Assembly: GCF_019856455.1 (NCBI RefSeq)
Contig: NZ_CP082205.1
Location: forward strand, 1,178,001-1,242,000
Reading direction: 5' to 3'
Source: Streptococcus suis
GTDB taxonomy: Bacteria; Bacillota; Bacilli; Lactobacillales; Streptococcaceae
DNA: 64,000 bases
The translations under genes and the position numbers were made by a program. Numbering within the stretch: position 1 is the stretch's first letter; each line of letters opens with the position of its first letter. The notes beneath the pieces are model-generated. The model saw only the letters and a program-made list of their open reading frames with translations. It made no database searches and was not told the DNA's origin. Positions 18,571-26,740 of the stretch are shown in pieces.

Positions 18571-20073
18571 CAATGTCATTAAGTTAACTAACCTATCACA
18601 TTTTGTGGTGGGTTAGTTTTTATGTTACACTAAAAATAAAAGGGGAAAAGTCATGCTAGATCAGATTAAAGCTCATTTACTTGATAGTATTAACGACATC
18701 GTTTCTAGTGCCACTCAGTTTGTGCTTCATCCTGAAAAAGATTTTAGTCGGCAAAGTCAGCTAACTATGAAAACCATGATTCAAGCTATACTGACCATGG
18801 GGGGTAATACCTTAGCCAAAGAGCTACTTGATTTAGATTTGCCTGTCTCTCAATCTGCCTTTGTTCAACGACGGTATCAGATTAAACACCAAGCTTTTAA
18901 AACACTTTTTAGGGATATTACTTCTAAAATTCCAATCTCTGATAATCTCCCTATCCTGGCTGTTGATGGCAGTGATGTGATTCTACCAAGAAATCGTTTT
19001 GATAAAACGACCTCTTTTCAAACTGGACCACACCACACTCCTTACAATCTCATTCATATTAATGCTCTCTACAATCTCGAACAAGAGATGTATCATGATT
19101 TACGGATCCAAGATAATCGAGAGGTTGATGAACGTGCGGCTTTTATTGATATGATGAAGAACTCTTCTTTCAAACAAGCTCTGGTAATAATGGATAGGGG
19201 GTATGAATCCTACAATGTCATGGTTCACTGCCAAGAAAGAAATTGGTCCTATATTATTCGTATTCGTGACGGGAATCATTCTATGAAATCAGGATTTAAC
19301 CTCCCTGACACCCCTTGTTTTGATGAAAAATTTGACCTAAACATCTGTCGGAAACAAACCAATGAGATGAAGCAACAGTATCAAAATTTTCCTAATCACT
19401 ATCGCTGTTTACCTAATCACACATCCTTTGACTTTCTACCAAGCTCTAGCCGAAAAAGCGACCCAGTTCAGTTTTACGAACTTCATTTTCGAATGGTGCG
19501 TCTCGAAATCAAGCCAGGTTTCTTTGAAACTTTGGTGACAAACACCGATTATTCTCCAGAAAAATTAAAAGATCTCTATGCCTACAGATGGGGCATAGAG
19601 ACCAGTTTTCGTGACCTAAAATACAGTATCGGTCTGACTCATTTTCATGCAAAAAAGAAGGAAGGGATTCTCCAAGAAATCTACGCTCGCTTTATCAATT
19701 TTAATGTTTGTAAATGGCTAACCTCACACGTTGCTATTAAAACATCAAAGTTAAAACAGACTTATAAAATTTGTTTTTCAGACGCTGTTTATGCCTGTCG
19801 AAAATTTCTTAGAGAAGAACTTACTTCCTTCCAATTAGAAACCTACATTGCCAAACATTTATCCATCATCCGACCCAATCGAACATTCCAAAGAAAGATA
19901 AAAAGCAAGGCACCTGTAAGCTTCACTTATAGAGTAACATAATAGTTGAAAAATTGGGTTAAAAAACCTCCTTTTTGTGCGCCCTAAATACAAAAACTAT
20001 TCCCGTTTGGTCATCAATTGCTCGGACGGGAATAGTTCCTTTAATTGTTTAAATGCTTAACTTAATGACATTG
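18571..20073 (+). mobile_element. IS4-family insertion sequence (1503 bp) with 11-bp target duplication
   Basis: The termini are inverted repeats CAATGTCATTAAGTTAA (18571-18587) and its reverse complement ending at 20073, with one mismatch region. GGCAAAAGACC is repeated directly outside both ends (18560-18570 and 20074-20084), an 11-bp target duplication. The element sits between the convergent genes rexA and plsY, in an intergenic repeat. Confidence 0.92.
18653..19942 (+). CDS. IS4-family DDE transposase
   Basis: The 429-residue protein has the IS4 DDE arrangement: Asp in LAVDGSDVILPR (about residue 104), Asp in ALVIMDRGYES (about 181) and a Glu in the Y-(2)-R-(3)-E-(6)-K signature (YRWGIETSFRDLK, about 315). 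The ATG at 18653 follows AGGGGAAAAG. There is no frameshift or internal stop, and terminal repeats and target duplication are intact, so the copy is probably recent and potentially active. I cannot name the exact element. Confidence 0.92.
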   Translation: MLDQIKAHLLDSINDIVSSATQFVLHPEKDFSRQSQLTMKTMIQAILTMGGNTLAKELLDLDLPVSQSAFVQRRYQIKHQAFKTLFRDITSKIPISDNLPILAVDGSDVILPRNRFDKTTSFQTGPHHTPYNLIHINALYNLEQEMYHDLRIQDNREVDERAAFIDMMKNSSFKQALVIMDRGYESYNVMVHCQERNWSYIIRIRDGNHSMKSGFNLPDTPCFDEKFDLNICRKQTNEMKQQYQNFPNHYRCLPNHTSFDFLPSSSRKSDPVQFYELHFRMVRLEIKPGFFETLVTNTDYSPEKLKDLYAYRWGIETSFRDLKYSIGLTHFHAKKKEGILQEIYARFINFNVCKWLTSHVAIKTSKLKQTYKICFSDAVYACRKFLREELTSFQLETYIAKHLSIIRPNRTFQRKIKSKAPVSFTYRVT

Positions 20074-20074
20074 G

Positions 20075-20190
20075 GCAAAAGACCAACCTCGCTTCTCAGG
20101 GTTCGTGTCAACATCTCAGCGCAGTGGTTGATTGGCAGATTTGTTCGTGTTTTACACTCCAAATCTGACCTAATCAACTGTGCGGGGGCG
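20075..20190. repeat. Intergenic repeat hit by the IS4 element; 44-bp block shared with 30806-30849
   Basis: Bases 20092-20135 recur in reverse complement at 30806-30849 with about two mismatches (core GTGTCAACATCTCAGCGCAG). The neighbouring bases AATCTGACCTAATCAACTGT also pair with GTGGTTGATTGGCAGATT, giving a long imperfect hairpin. The right end overlaps the last codons of plsY. Confidence 0.65.
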
Positions 20191-20871
20191 GGAAGACGAA
20201 CTCTTTTTTTGGCCAGTCGAGTTCTTTCCCGCTCCCTTTTTCTGTTTGGTTAGATTGAGGCCGAATGGGACAAGATTTTCTTCTTTTTTCAAAATTCGCT
20301 GGATATTTTCCTTGTGACGGATGATGACAAATAGGCCCAAAAAGACGATGATGATGGTAAAGAGCCAGTCGTAGCTTGGCAGGATGATTCCTATTGCTGG
20401 AAATAGCAGAGCTCCTAAGATGGCTAAGGTTGCTGCTAAGACGCTAGAGAAGGAAACCATGGACGTCAAGTAGAGGCAAAGGGCAAATACTAGAATTAAA
20501 TAAAAACAGAAGGCAGGAGCAAATCCCATTAACATACCAGCCGACGTTGCCACAGCCTTTCCACCTTTGAATTTGGCAAAGATAGGGAAAGTGTGCCCCA
20601 GTACAGCCAGTAGCCCAAAGACAATCGGAGAAATTCCTTGAACATGAAAAATGACTGGGAGCAAGGCTGCCAAAGTTCCCTTGAGAAAATCAACAACAAA
20701 TACAATCGTTCCAGCTTTTGGCCCAAGAATACGAAAAGTATTGGTCGTACCCGTATTTCCAGAGCCATGCTCGCGAATATTAATCTTGAAAAATGCCTGT
20801 CCAATCCAGAGACCTGACGGAATAGAGCCCAACAAATAGGCTACAATCAATAAAATACAATTCAATAACAT
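20170..20871 (-). CDS. plsY: Glycerol-3-phosphate acyltransferase PlsY
   Basis: Start set at the ATG at 20871 ([20 protein letters not shown]), which matches the conserved PlsY N terminus; this gives 233 residues. Conserved motifs are visible: [45 protein letters not shown]. Five or so membrane segments fit the family. PlsY transfers acyl groups from acyl-phosphate to glycerol-3-phosphate, the first step of phospholipid synthesis. After the usual [11 protein letters not shown] end there are about 20 extra basic/Ser-rich residues that are read from the intergenic repeat. A TGGTATAAT extended -10 lies six bases before the ATG, so the mRNA is probably leaderless. Confidence 0.94.
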   Translation of the reverse strand: MLLNCILLIVAYLLGSIPSGLWIGQAFFKINIREHGSGNTGTTNTFRILGPKAGTIVFVVDFLKGTLAALLPVIFHVQGISPIVFGLLAVLGHTFPIFAKFKGGKAVATSAGMLMGFAPAFCFYLILVFALCLYLTSMVSFSSVLAATLAILGALLFPAIGIILPSYDWLFTIIIVFLGLFVIIRHKENIQRILKKEENLVPFGLNLTKQKKGAGKNSTGQKKSSSSRPRTVD

Positions 20872-20877
20872 GCTCTC

Positions 20878-20886
20878 ATTATACCA
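20878..20886 (-). promoter_or_regulatory. Extended -10 promoter of plsY (leaderless transcript)
   Basis: On the minus strand TGGTATAAT is followed by GAGAGC and the ATG at 20871. With initiation 6-7 bases after the hexamer, transcription would start at the initiation codon itself. No Shine-Dalgarno is present between them. Confidence 0.65.
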
Positions 20887-21013
20887 CAAATTCAATTGAT
20901 TTTTCGTAAAATACTTCTGTTTGCCCTGTTCCATCCGAAAGACAGCAGAAAAATTTTGCAAAAATGCCCAAAAACTTGTAATATAGAAAGGATGATAAGT
21001 ATGGAGGTCAGTT

Positions 21014-22963
21014 TTGGCTAAGAAAGAGATTAATATAAATAACTATAATGATGATGCCATTCAGGTATTGGAAGGGCTGGACGCCGTCCGCAAACGCCCC
21101 GGAATGTACATCGGATCCACAGATGGGAATGGCCTTCACCACATGGTCTGGGAGATTGTAGACAACGCTGTCGATGAAGCCTTGTCTGGATTTGGTGACC
21201 GAATTGATGTGACCATTAACAAGGATGGTAGTTTGTCCGTTTCCGACCGTGGACGTGGAATGCCTGTCGGCATGCACGCAACAGGCAAGCCAACCGTTGA
21301 AGTTATCTTCACCGTTCTCCACGCAGGTGGTAAGTTCGGTCAAGGTGGCTACAAGACTTCAGGTGGTCTCCACGGGGTTGGTTCTTCGGTGGTCAATGCC
21401 CTGTCCAGCTGGTTGGAAGTTGAGATTACCCGTGACGGAGCTGTTTATAAGCAACGATTTGAGCAGGGCGGAAAGCCAGTCACGACCCTAGAAAAGATTG
21501 GTACCGCACCAAAATCAAAAACAGGTACAAAAGTCACCTTTATGCCTGATGATACCATCTTCTCAACGACTGATTTCAAGTTCAATACCATTGCCGAACG
21601 CCTGAAAGAATCAGCCTTCTTGCTCAAACAAGTCACCATGACCTTGACAGATGAGCGGACTAGTGAGCAGGAGGAGTATCACTATGAAAATGGCGTTCAG
21701 GACTTTGTATCCTACCTCAACGAAGACAAGGAAACTCTGACACCAGTCCTCTATTTTGAAGGAGAAGATGCAGGATTCCAAGTACAAGTTGCTATGCAGT
21801 ACAACGACGGCTATTCAGACAACATCCTATCCTTTGTCAACAACGTTCGGACCAAGGACGGCGGTACCCACGAAACAGGTCTCAAACTAGCCATTACCAA
21901 GGCCATGAACGACTATGCCCGCAAGACCAACTTGCTCAAGGAAAAGGACAAGAACTTAGAAGGTTCTGACTACCGTGAAGGTTTGTCTGCGGTTCTCTCA
22001 ATCCTTGTCCCAGAAGAGCATTTGCAGTTTGAAGGACAGACCAAGGACAAGCTGGGCAGCCCGCTTGCTCGTCCTGTGGTGGACGGCATTGTATCGGACA
22101 AGCTGACCTTCTTCCTTTTGGAAAATGGTGAGCTAGCATCTAATCTAGTTCGCAAGGCTATTAAGGCACGTGACGCCCGCGAGGCCGCTCGTAAGGCACG
22201 TGACGAATCTCGAAATGGTAAGAAAAACAAAAAGGACAAGGGTCTTCTGTCAGGTAAGCTAACCCCAGCTCAGTCTAAAAATCCAGCCAAAAACGAACTC
22301 TATCTGGTCGAGGGAGATTCGGCCGGAGGCTCTGCCAAACAGGGTCGTGACCGCAAGTTCCAAGCCATTCTACCCTTGCGAGGTAAGGTTATCAATACCG
22401 CCAAGGCGAAGATGGCAGACATCCTCAAAAACGAAGAAATCAACACTATGATTTACACCATTGGTGCAGGTGTTGGGTCAGATTTCACTATCGAAGATGT
22501 CAACTATGACAAGATTATTATCATGACCGATGCGGATACGGACGGTGCCCACATTCAGACCCTCTTGCTGACCTTCTTCTATCGTTATATGCGACCATTG
22601 GTAGAAGCAGGACGGGTTTACATTGCCCTTCCGCCGCTCTACAAGATGTCCAAAGGCAAGGGCAAGACTGAAAAGATTGCCTACGCTTGGTCTGATGGAG
22701 AACTTGAAGATCTCCGCAAGGATTTTGGCAAGGGCTTTATCCTCCAACGCTACAAGGGGCTCGGTGAGATGAATGCCGATCAGCTCTGGGAAACAACTAT
22801 GAACCCTGAAACTCGTACTCTTATCTGTGTTACCATTGAAGACCTAGCCCGTGCTGAACGCCGTGTGTCCGTCCTCATGGGCGACAAGGTCGAGCCACGC
22901 CGCAAGTGGATTGAGGACAATGTTAAGTTTACCTTGGAGGAAGCAACAGCTTTTACTAAATAA
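21014..22963 (+). CDS. parE: DNA topoisomerase IV subunit B ParE
   Basis: The protein of 649 residues starts at a TTG (21014) with GGAGG seven bases upstream; an ATG at 21001 is in a frame that stops at once. It has the GHKL ATPase motifs ([36 protein letters not shown]) and the TOPRIM domain ([11 protein letters not shown] near 430, DADTDGAHI near 505). The end is [11 protein letters not shown]. With ParC it decatenates sister chromosomes. In streptococci parE and parC are normally neighbours; here about 5.3 kb of other genes lie between them. The downstream fic gene starts 23 bases behind the stop and is probably co-transcribed. Confidence 0.97.
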   Translation: MAKKEININNYNDDAIQVLEGLDAVRKRPGMYIGSTDGNGLHHMVWEIVDNAVDEALSGFGDRIDVTINKDGSLSVSDRGRGMPVGMHATGKPTVEVIFTVLHAGGKFGQGGYKTSGGLHGVGSSVVNALSSWLEVEITRDGAVYKQRFEQGGKPVTTLEKIGTAPKSKTGTKVTFMPDDTIFSTTDFKFNTIAERLKESAFLLKQVTMTLTDERTSEQEEYHYENGVQDFVSYLNEDKETLTPVLYFEGEDAGFQVQVAMQYNDGYSDNILSFVNNVRTKDGGTHETGLKLAITKAMNDYARKTNLLKEKDKNLEGSDYREGLSAVLSILVPEEHLQFEGQTKDKLGSPLARPVVDGIVSDKLTFFLLENGELASNLVRKAIKARDAREAARKARDESRNGKKNKKDKGLLSGKLTPAQSKNPAKNELYLVEGDSAGGSAKQGRDRKFQAILPLRGKVINTAKAKMADILKNEEINTMIYTIGAGVGSDFTIEDVNYDKIIIMTDADTDGAHIQTLLLTFFYRYMRPLVEAGRVYIALPPLYKMSKGKGKTEKIAYAWSDGELEDLRKDFGKGFILQRYKGLGEMNADQLWETTMNPETRTLICVTIEDLARAERRVSVLMGDKVEPRRKWIEDNVKFTLEEATAFTK

Positions 22964-22986
22964 TCTCAGGGAAGTTGAGGTGCCAT

Positions 22987-23589
22987 ATGGTTTTAGAAAA
23001 TAAATTGGGGATTGAAAATTCGGCTGAATTAGCCCGTCTTGAGGAACAAATCAGCAAGAAAAAAGCAGCTCAACTGTTCGAAACTGGCCAACTGTTCCAG
23101 ATAGAAGTTGGAACTTTTGCAGGTTTGGTACACATTCATCAGGCTTTATTTGAGGATATTTACGACTTTGCAGCTAAGATTCGCGATGTTAATATTGCCA
23201 AAGATAATTTTCAATTTGCCCCTCGTATTTTTCTGGAGCAGTCATTGGCTCACATTGACAAGCTACCTCATACTACTTTCGATGAGATTGTTGACAAGTA
23301 CGCAGATATGAACATCGCACATCCCTTCCGTGAAGGAAATGGTCGTAGTATGCGTATCTGGTTGGATTGTATGCTACGGGATAGTTTGGGTAAGGTTGTT
23401 GACTGGAATAGCATTGATAAAGATGAGTATTTCAATGCAATGGTTAGAAGCCATGTGTCAATAGGAGAGCTTAAATATCTGTTATTGCAAGCCTTAACGG
23501 AGGATCTTGGTCAGGCTACTTATTTCAAAGGCATCGACCATTCTTATTACTATGAAGGATACAATCTCTATCGCACAGAGGATTTGTAA
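22987..23589 (+). CDS. Fic-domain AMP-transferase, class III-like
   Basis: Start set at the ATG at 22987, six bases behind GAGG; product 200 residues. The Fic signature HPFREGNGRSMR is complete (catalytic His112 in this numbering). A (S/T)xxxE(G/N) inhibitory motif is visible near the C terminus as SYYYEG (Ser186, Glu190). Size and position of both motifs resemble class III Fic proteins such as NmFic, which are auto-inhibited. The family moves AMP from ATP to target hydroxyls, and some bacterial Fic toxins modify GyrB and ParE. Here the gene follows parE directly. No separate antitoxin gene is apparent. Function as toxin is inference. Confidence 0.88.
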   Translation: MVLENKLGIENSAELARLEEQISKKKAAQLFETGQLFQIEVGTFAGLVHIHQALFEDIYDFAAKIRDVNIAKDNFQFAPRIFLEQSLAHIDKLPHTTFDEIVDKYADMNIAHPFREGNGRSMRIWLDCMLRDSLGKVVDWNSIDKDEYFNAMVRSHVSIGELKYLLLQALTEDLGQATYFKGIDHSYYYEGYNLYRTEDL

Positions 23590-23621
23590 CTCTAGCAGAA
23601 GCAAACTATGTGAGGTGTTTT

Positions 23622-24125
23622 ATGCCACTAAGAGTAAAATTAACTGACCGTTTTCAAAAACGGTTGTCTGAATGGGCTCGAAAGCGCAAGCCATTTAAAA
23701 ACAAACAGGAATTAGAAGAAAAGTTTGACCAGGCGCTTGAAACTTGGAAATCCTCCAAGACTAGAGAACGGGCAGAAGCCTTGTTGTCTGATCAAGGGAA
23801 ATTGGAACATTTTCTACAAGATATCGAGAAGAAATTGGCGCGACTTCCATTTGGCGGGGACAAGTTTTCAGCCATTCCAGGCTTGATTTCCATGGTGCGA
23901 AGCTATATTCGTAGGGATTACAGCAAGTTACCCAAAGGGACAATTCTCGCAATTATAGGTGCTTTGATTTATTTTTTTAGTCCTATTGATGCCTTACCAG
24001 ATTTCATCCTTGGAGCAGGTCTACTTGATGATGCCTTTGTCCTTAATGCCTGTTTGAAATTAATCAAAACAGATGTCGATGATTTCAGAAACTGGCAGGC
24101 AAGTCAGCGGAAATTGGAAGAGTAG
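23622..24125 (+). CDS. YkvA-like membrane-associated protein (DUF1232)
   Basis: Start set at the ATG at 23622 (MPLRVKLTDRFQKRL), seven bases behind GAGG; 167 residues. A basic, helical N-terminal half (about 1-110) is followed by the DUF1232 signature SKLPKGTILAIIGALIYFFS, PIDALPDFILGAGLLDDAFV, which contains one or two hydrophobic segments. The family is widespread and of unknown biochemical role. It lies between fic and a RelA/SpoT-like gene with short spacers, so the three are probably one transcript. Nothing suggests truncation. Confidence 0.8.
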   Translation: MPLRVKLTDRFQKRLSEWARKRKPFKNKQELEEKFDQALETWKSSKTRERAEALLSDQGKLEHFLQDIEKKLARLPFGGDKFSAIPGLISMVRSYIRRDYSKLPKGTILAIIGALIYFFSPIDALPDFILGAGLLDDAFVLNACLKLIKTDVDDFRNWQASQRKLEE

Positions 24126-24151
24126 CTCTGCTATGACAAAAGGAGCAGAAA

Positions 24152-24712
24152 TTGTTAGAAAAAGTCGAGCGATTTATTGCTGAAATCAACAGAATTGACA
24201 GGGAGCTTTTCCAGGACTATTTTGAAACGGGAAAGGTTGAAAAAGTCAATCTCAAACATACATTTACTAAGGTGCCAACTCAACCTATTCTGGCTTATCG
24301 ACTCAACTTACACGAATCTATCAATGACTACTTGATGCGTGCTGATGTGAAGGACATTGCCTATTTTTACCGTGTCAAAACATCGGAATCCATTTTGGAT
24401 AAGATTGAGCGTTTTAAGGAGAGAAATGAGGGATATCCTGTCAACTCCATTCTCAATGATATTTTCGGTGCTCGTATGATTTTGACTTCTGAGGAAATCG
24501 CAGAGGTCATGGAGCGTCTGGATGACTGGCAGGAAAAATATGGACTGAAAAACTGGTATCTGCGAGATAAGGACGACTATGTCGGCATTCATATCTATTT
24601 CAAAAATAAGAGTAATTTTTATTATCCGTGGGAATTGCAACTCTGGGATGAGAAGGATGTCGATGGCAATATCGCCAGTCATATCAAGTATAAAAGGAAG
24701 TTTGTGGGGTAA
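24152..24712 (+). CDS. RelA/SpoT-domain protein, small alarmone synthetase-like
   Basis: TTG start at 24152 with AGGAG seven bases upstream; 186 residues. It shows the RelA/SpoT synthetase pattern: RVKTSESILDKIERF (substrate-binding helix), ILNDIFGARMIL with the metal-binding Asp, DDYVGIHIYF in place of the usual Y-x-S-I-H, and WELQLWD with the Glu of the E-x-Q motif. No hydrolase, TGS or ACT domain is present. Such stand-alone synthetases make (p)ppGpp or related alarmones, or act as toxins that modify nucleotides or tRNA. The substrate cannot be told from sequence. It is followed after three bases by the restriction gene. Confidence 0.72.
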   Translation: MLEKVERFIAEINRIDRELFQDYFETGKVEKVNLKHTFTKVPTQPILAYRLNLHESINDYLMRADVKDIAYFYRVKTSESILDKIERFKERNEGYPVNSILNDIFGARMILTSEEIAEVMERLDDWQEKYGLKNWYLRDKDDYVGIHIYFKNKSNFYYPWELQLWDEKDVDGNIASHIKYKRKFVG

Positions 24713-24715
24713 AAA

Positions 24716-26740
24716 ATGGATTGGAAATTAGAGTCAGATGTTAATGACTGGGTAAAAGGTCAGTTAGACCGTATTGGATTACGAAAGTTGCAAGATTACA
24801 ATGAAGAATCAGGTATGAGTCCTTATATGAGAGAGGCTCTGAGAGGGTCTGCCAAAACGGAATCTAAAGCTAATTTTGGTAAGCCAGATTTTCATGTAGA
24901 AAAATACAGTCGTCCTGTTATCTTTGAAAATAAATTTTCAGCAAAAAAATTACTTGCTGAAAATAAAGACGGTATCAAACAAGATGATAGTTCTGTTTCT
25001 GCTTATGCAGTTAATGGTGCTCTGTATTATGCTAGAAATATGATTGCTTCTGGTAAATACAGCGAGGTCTTTGCGATTGGTGTGGCTGGTGACAACGAAG
25101 AAAATGTTTCTCTCAAAGTTTACTATGTCTTCGGTTCTGCTCTAAATGCCTATAAAGAATTAACAACCGTTCAAACTCTTGATTTTCTTGAAAATGAAAA
25201 AAGTTTTGAAACGTTTTACAAGAACGCTGTTCTGACAGAAGAAGAAAAACATCAGATTTTAATTGATAGTCAAGCGGTCTTGCAAAGTTATGCCAAGAAA
25301 CTCAATCGCCTGATGCACAATCATAATATCACTGCTCCACAGAGAGTTCTCTATGTATCTGGTATGCTTTTGGCCATGCAAGATATTGAAATGCTTACTC
25401 CAAATGGTGACAAAATTAAGTTAGACGACGGTCTAATTCCTGACAATTTATTAGGGAAACAAGTCAAAGACAAGCATGATGGCGAATTGATTGTAACGCA
25501 TATTTCAAATTTTCTAGAAAACAGAGGGATTGAGAAAACCAAGCGTGACTTGATGATTTCCTCTTTCAAGGAAATTTCAAAAGATGCTCAGCGTGACGAA
25601 AAGACAGACCTTGATAAAGAAGTTGCCAAGTTGATTGATGGTCAGGCAAGTGTGACCAAACAAATTTTCACCTTTATCTACGAATACATCTTCAAAGCCA
25701 TTGACGGTTTGGGTGGTCATATTGATATTATGGGGGAAATGTATTCTGAGTTTCTCAAGTATGCTCTCGGAGATGGTAAGGAAATTGGCATTGTCTTAAC
25801 GCCGCCTTATGTGACCAAGATGATGTCACAGATTTTAGCAATCAAAAAAGATAACAAAGTAATGGACTTGGCGACAGGTTCTGCTGGATTCTTGATTTCT
25901 GCAATGGAATTGATGATAGAAGATGCCAACGCTATCTTTGGTAAGGCGACCACGGCCGCAAATGAAGCTATTGATGCACTCAAGAAAAACAATCTTCTCG
26001 GCGTTGAGCTAAACGCAGAGATGTTTACTTTGGCGGCGACCAACATGATTTTACGTGGTGATGGTTCAAGTCGTATTGAGAAAGGTTCAGCCTTTAACCG
26101 CCCAGAAAGTCTCTTTGAAAACTTCAAGGCTGACCGTCTGTTGTTGAACCCACCTTTTTCTTATGATGAAAATGGACTGCCTTTCTTAGAACATGGTCTT
26201 GATAAGATGGAAAAAGGAAGCTTAGGTGCGATTATCATCCAAGATTCAGCAGGTTCTGGTAAAGCTACCAAGACAGCCCAATCTATTCTTAAAAAGCATA
26301 CCATGCTTGCCTCAATCAAGATGCCAGTAGATCTTTTCGTGCCAATGGCAGGGGTGCAGACGTCAATTTATATTTTTGAAGCTAAGACCCCTCACGATGT
26401 AGAACGCCCTGTCAAATTCATTGACTTCAGAAATGATGGCTACAAGCGCGCTAAACGTGGGATTTCAGAAGTGGATAGCCCTGTTCAACGTTATCAAGAC
26501 ATCATCAAGATTTACAAGGCAGGCAGTCGAGCTAAAGTAGAGGCAGATTGGGATTTGGATGCTGTCTATATCGAGGACTTTATCAGTCTAAATGGTAATG
26601 ATTGGAATTTTGAACAGCACCAAGTCATTGATACCAAACCAACCTTAGAGGATTTCAAAAAGACCGTTGCTGACTACCTTTCTTGGGAAGTTACCCAACT
26701 CCTCCAGCAAAAAGGAGAAGACGTCACAAAAAAGCCCTAA
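24716..26740 (+). CDS. BcgI-like fused endonuclease/adenine methyltransferase
   Basis: The 674-residue protein has two parts. Residues about 1-120 carry a PD-(D/E)xK nuclease motif (Pro57-Asp58, then ENK at 71-73). Residues about 300-640 are a gamma-type N6-adenine methyltransferase of the HsdM family with SAM motif MDLATGSAGFL (about 383) and catalytic NPPF (LLLNPPFSYDE, about 478). This combination with a separate two-domain specificity ORF is that of type IIB/IIG systems such as BcgI, so no HsdR subunit is needed. The stop overlaps the specificity ORF, and an A AAA AAG heptamer precedes it. Recognition site unknown. Confidence 0.85.
   Translation: MDWKLESDVNDWVKGQLDRIGLRKLQDYNEESGMSPYMREALRGSAKTESKANFGKPDFHVEKYSRPVIFENKFSAKKLLAENKDGIKQDDSSVSAYAVNGALYYARNMIASGKYSEVFAIGVAGDNEENVSLKVYYVFGSALNAYKELTTVQTLDFLENEKSFETFYKNAVLTEEEKHQILIDSQAVLQSYAKKLNRLMHNHNITAPQRVLYVSGMLLAMQDIEMLTPNGDKIKLDDGLIPDNLLGKQVKDKHDGELIVTHISNFLENRGIEKTKRDLMISSFKEISKDAQRDEKTDLDKEVAKLIDGQASVTKQIFTFIYEYIFKAIDGLGGHIDIMGEMYSEFLKYALGDGKEIGIVLTPPYVTKMMSQILAIKKDNKVMDLATGSAGFLISAMELMIEDANAIFGKATTAANEAIDALKKNNLLGVELNAEMFTLAATNMILRGDGSSRIEKGSAFNRPESLFENFKADRLLLNPPFSYDENGLPFLEHGLDKMEKGSLGAIIIQDSAGSGKATKTAQSILKKHTMLASIKMPVDLFVPMAGVQTSIYIFEAKTPHDVERPVKFIDFRNDGYKRAKRGISEVDSPVQRYQDIIKIYKAGSRAKVEADWDLDAVYIEDFISLNGNDWNFEQHQVIDTKPTLEDFKKTVADYLSWEVTQLLQQKGEDVTKKP

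Noticed and set aside
21001..21021. ATG at 21001 as start of parE
   Set aside because: Its frame stops after six codons; the TTG at 21014 has GGAGG at seven bases and gives the conserved N terminus.
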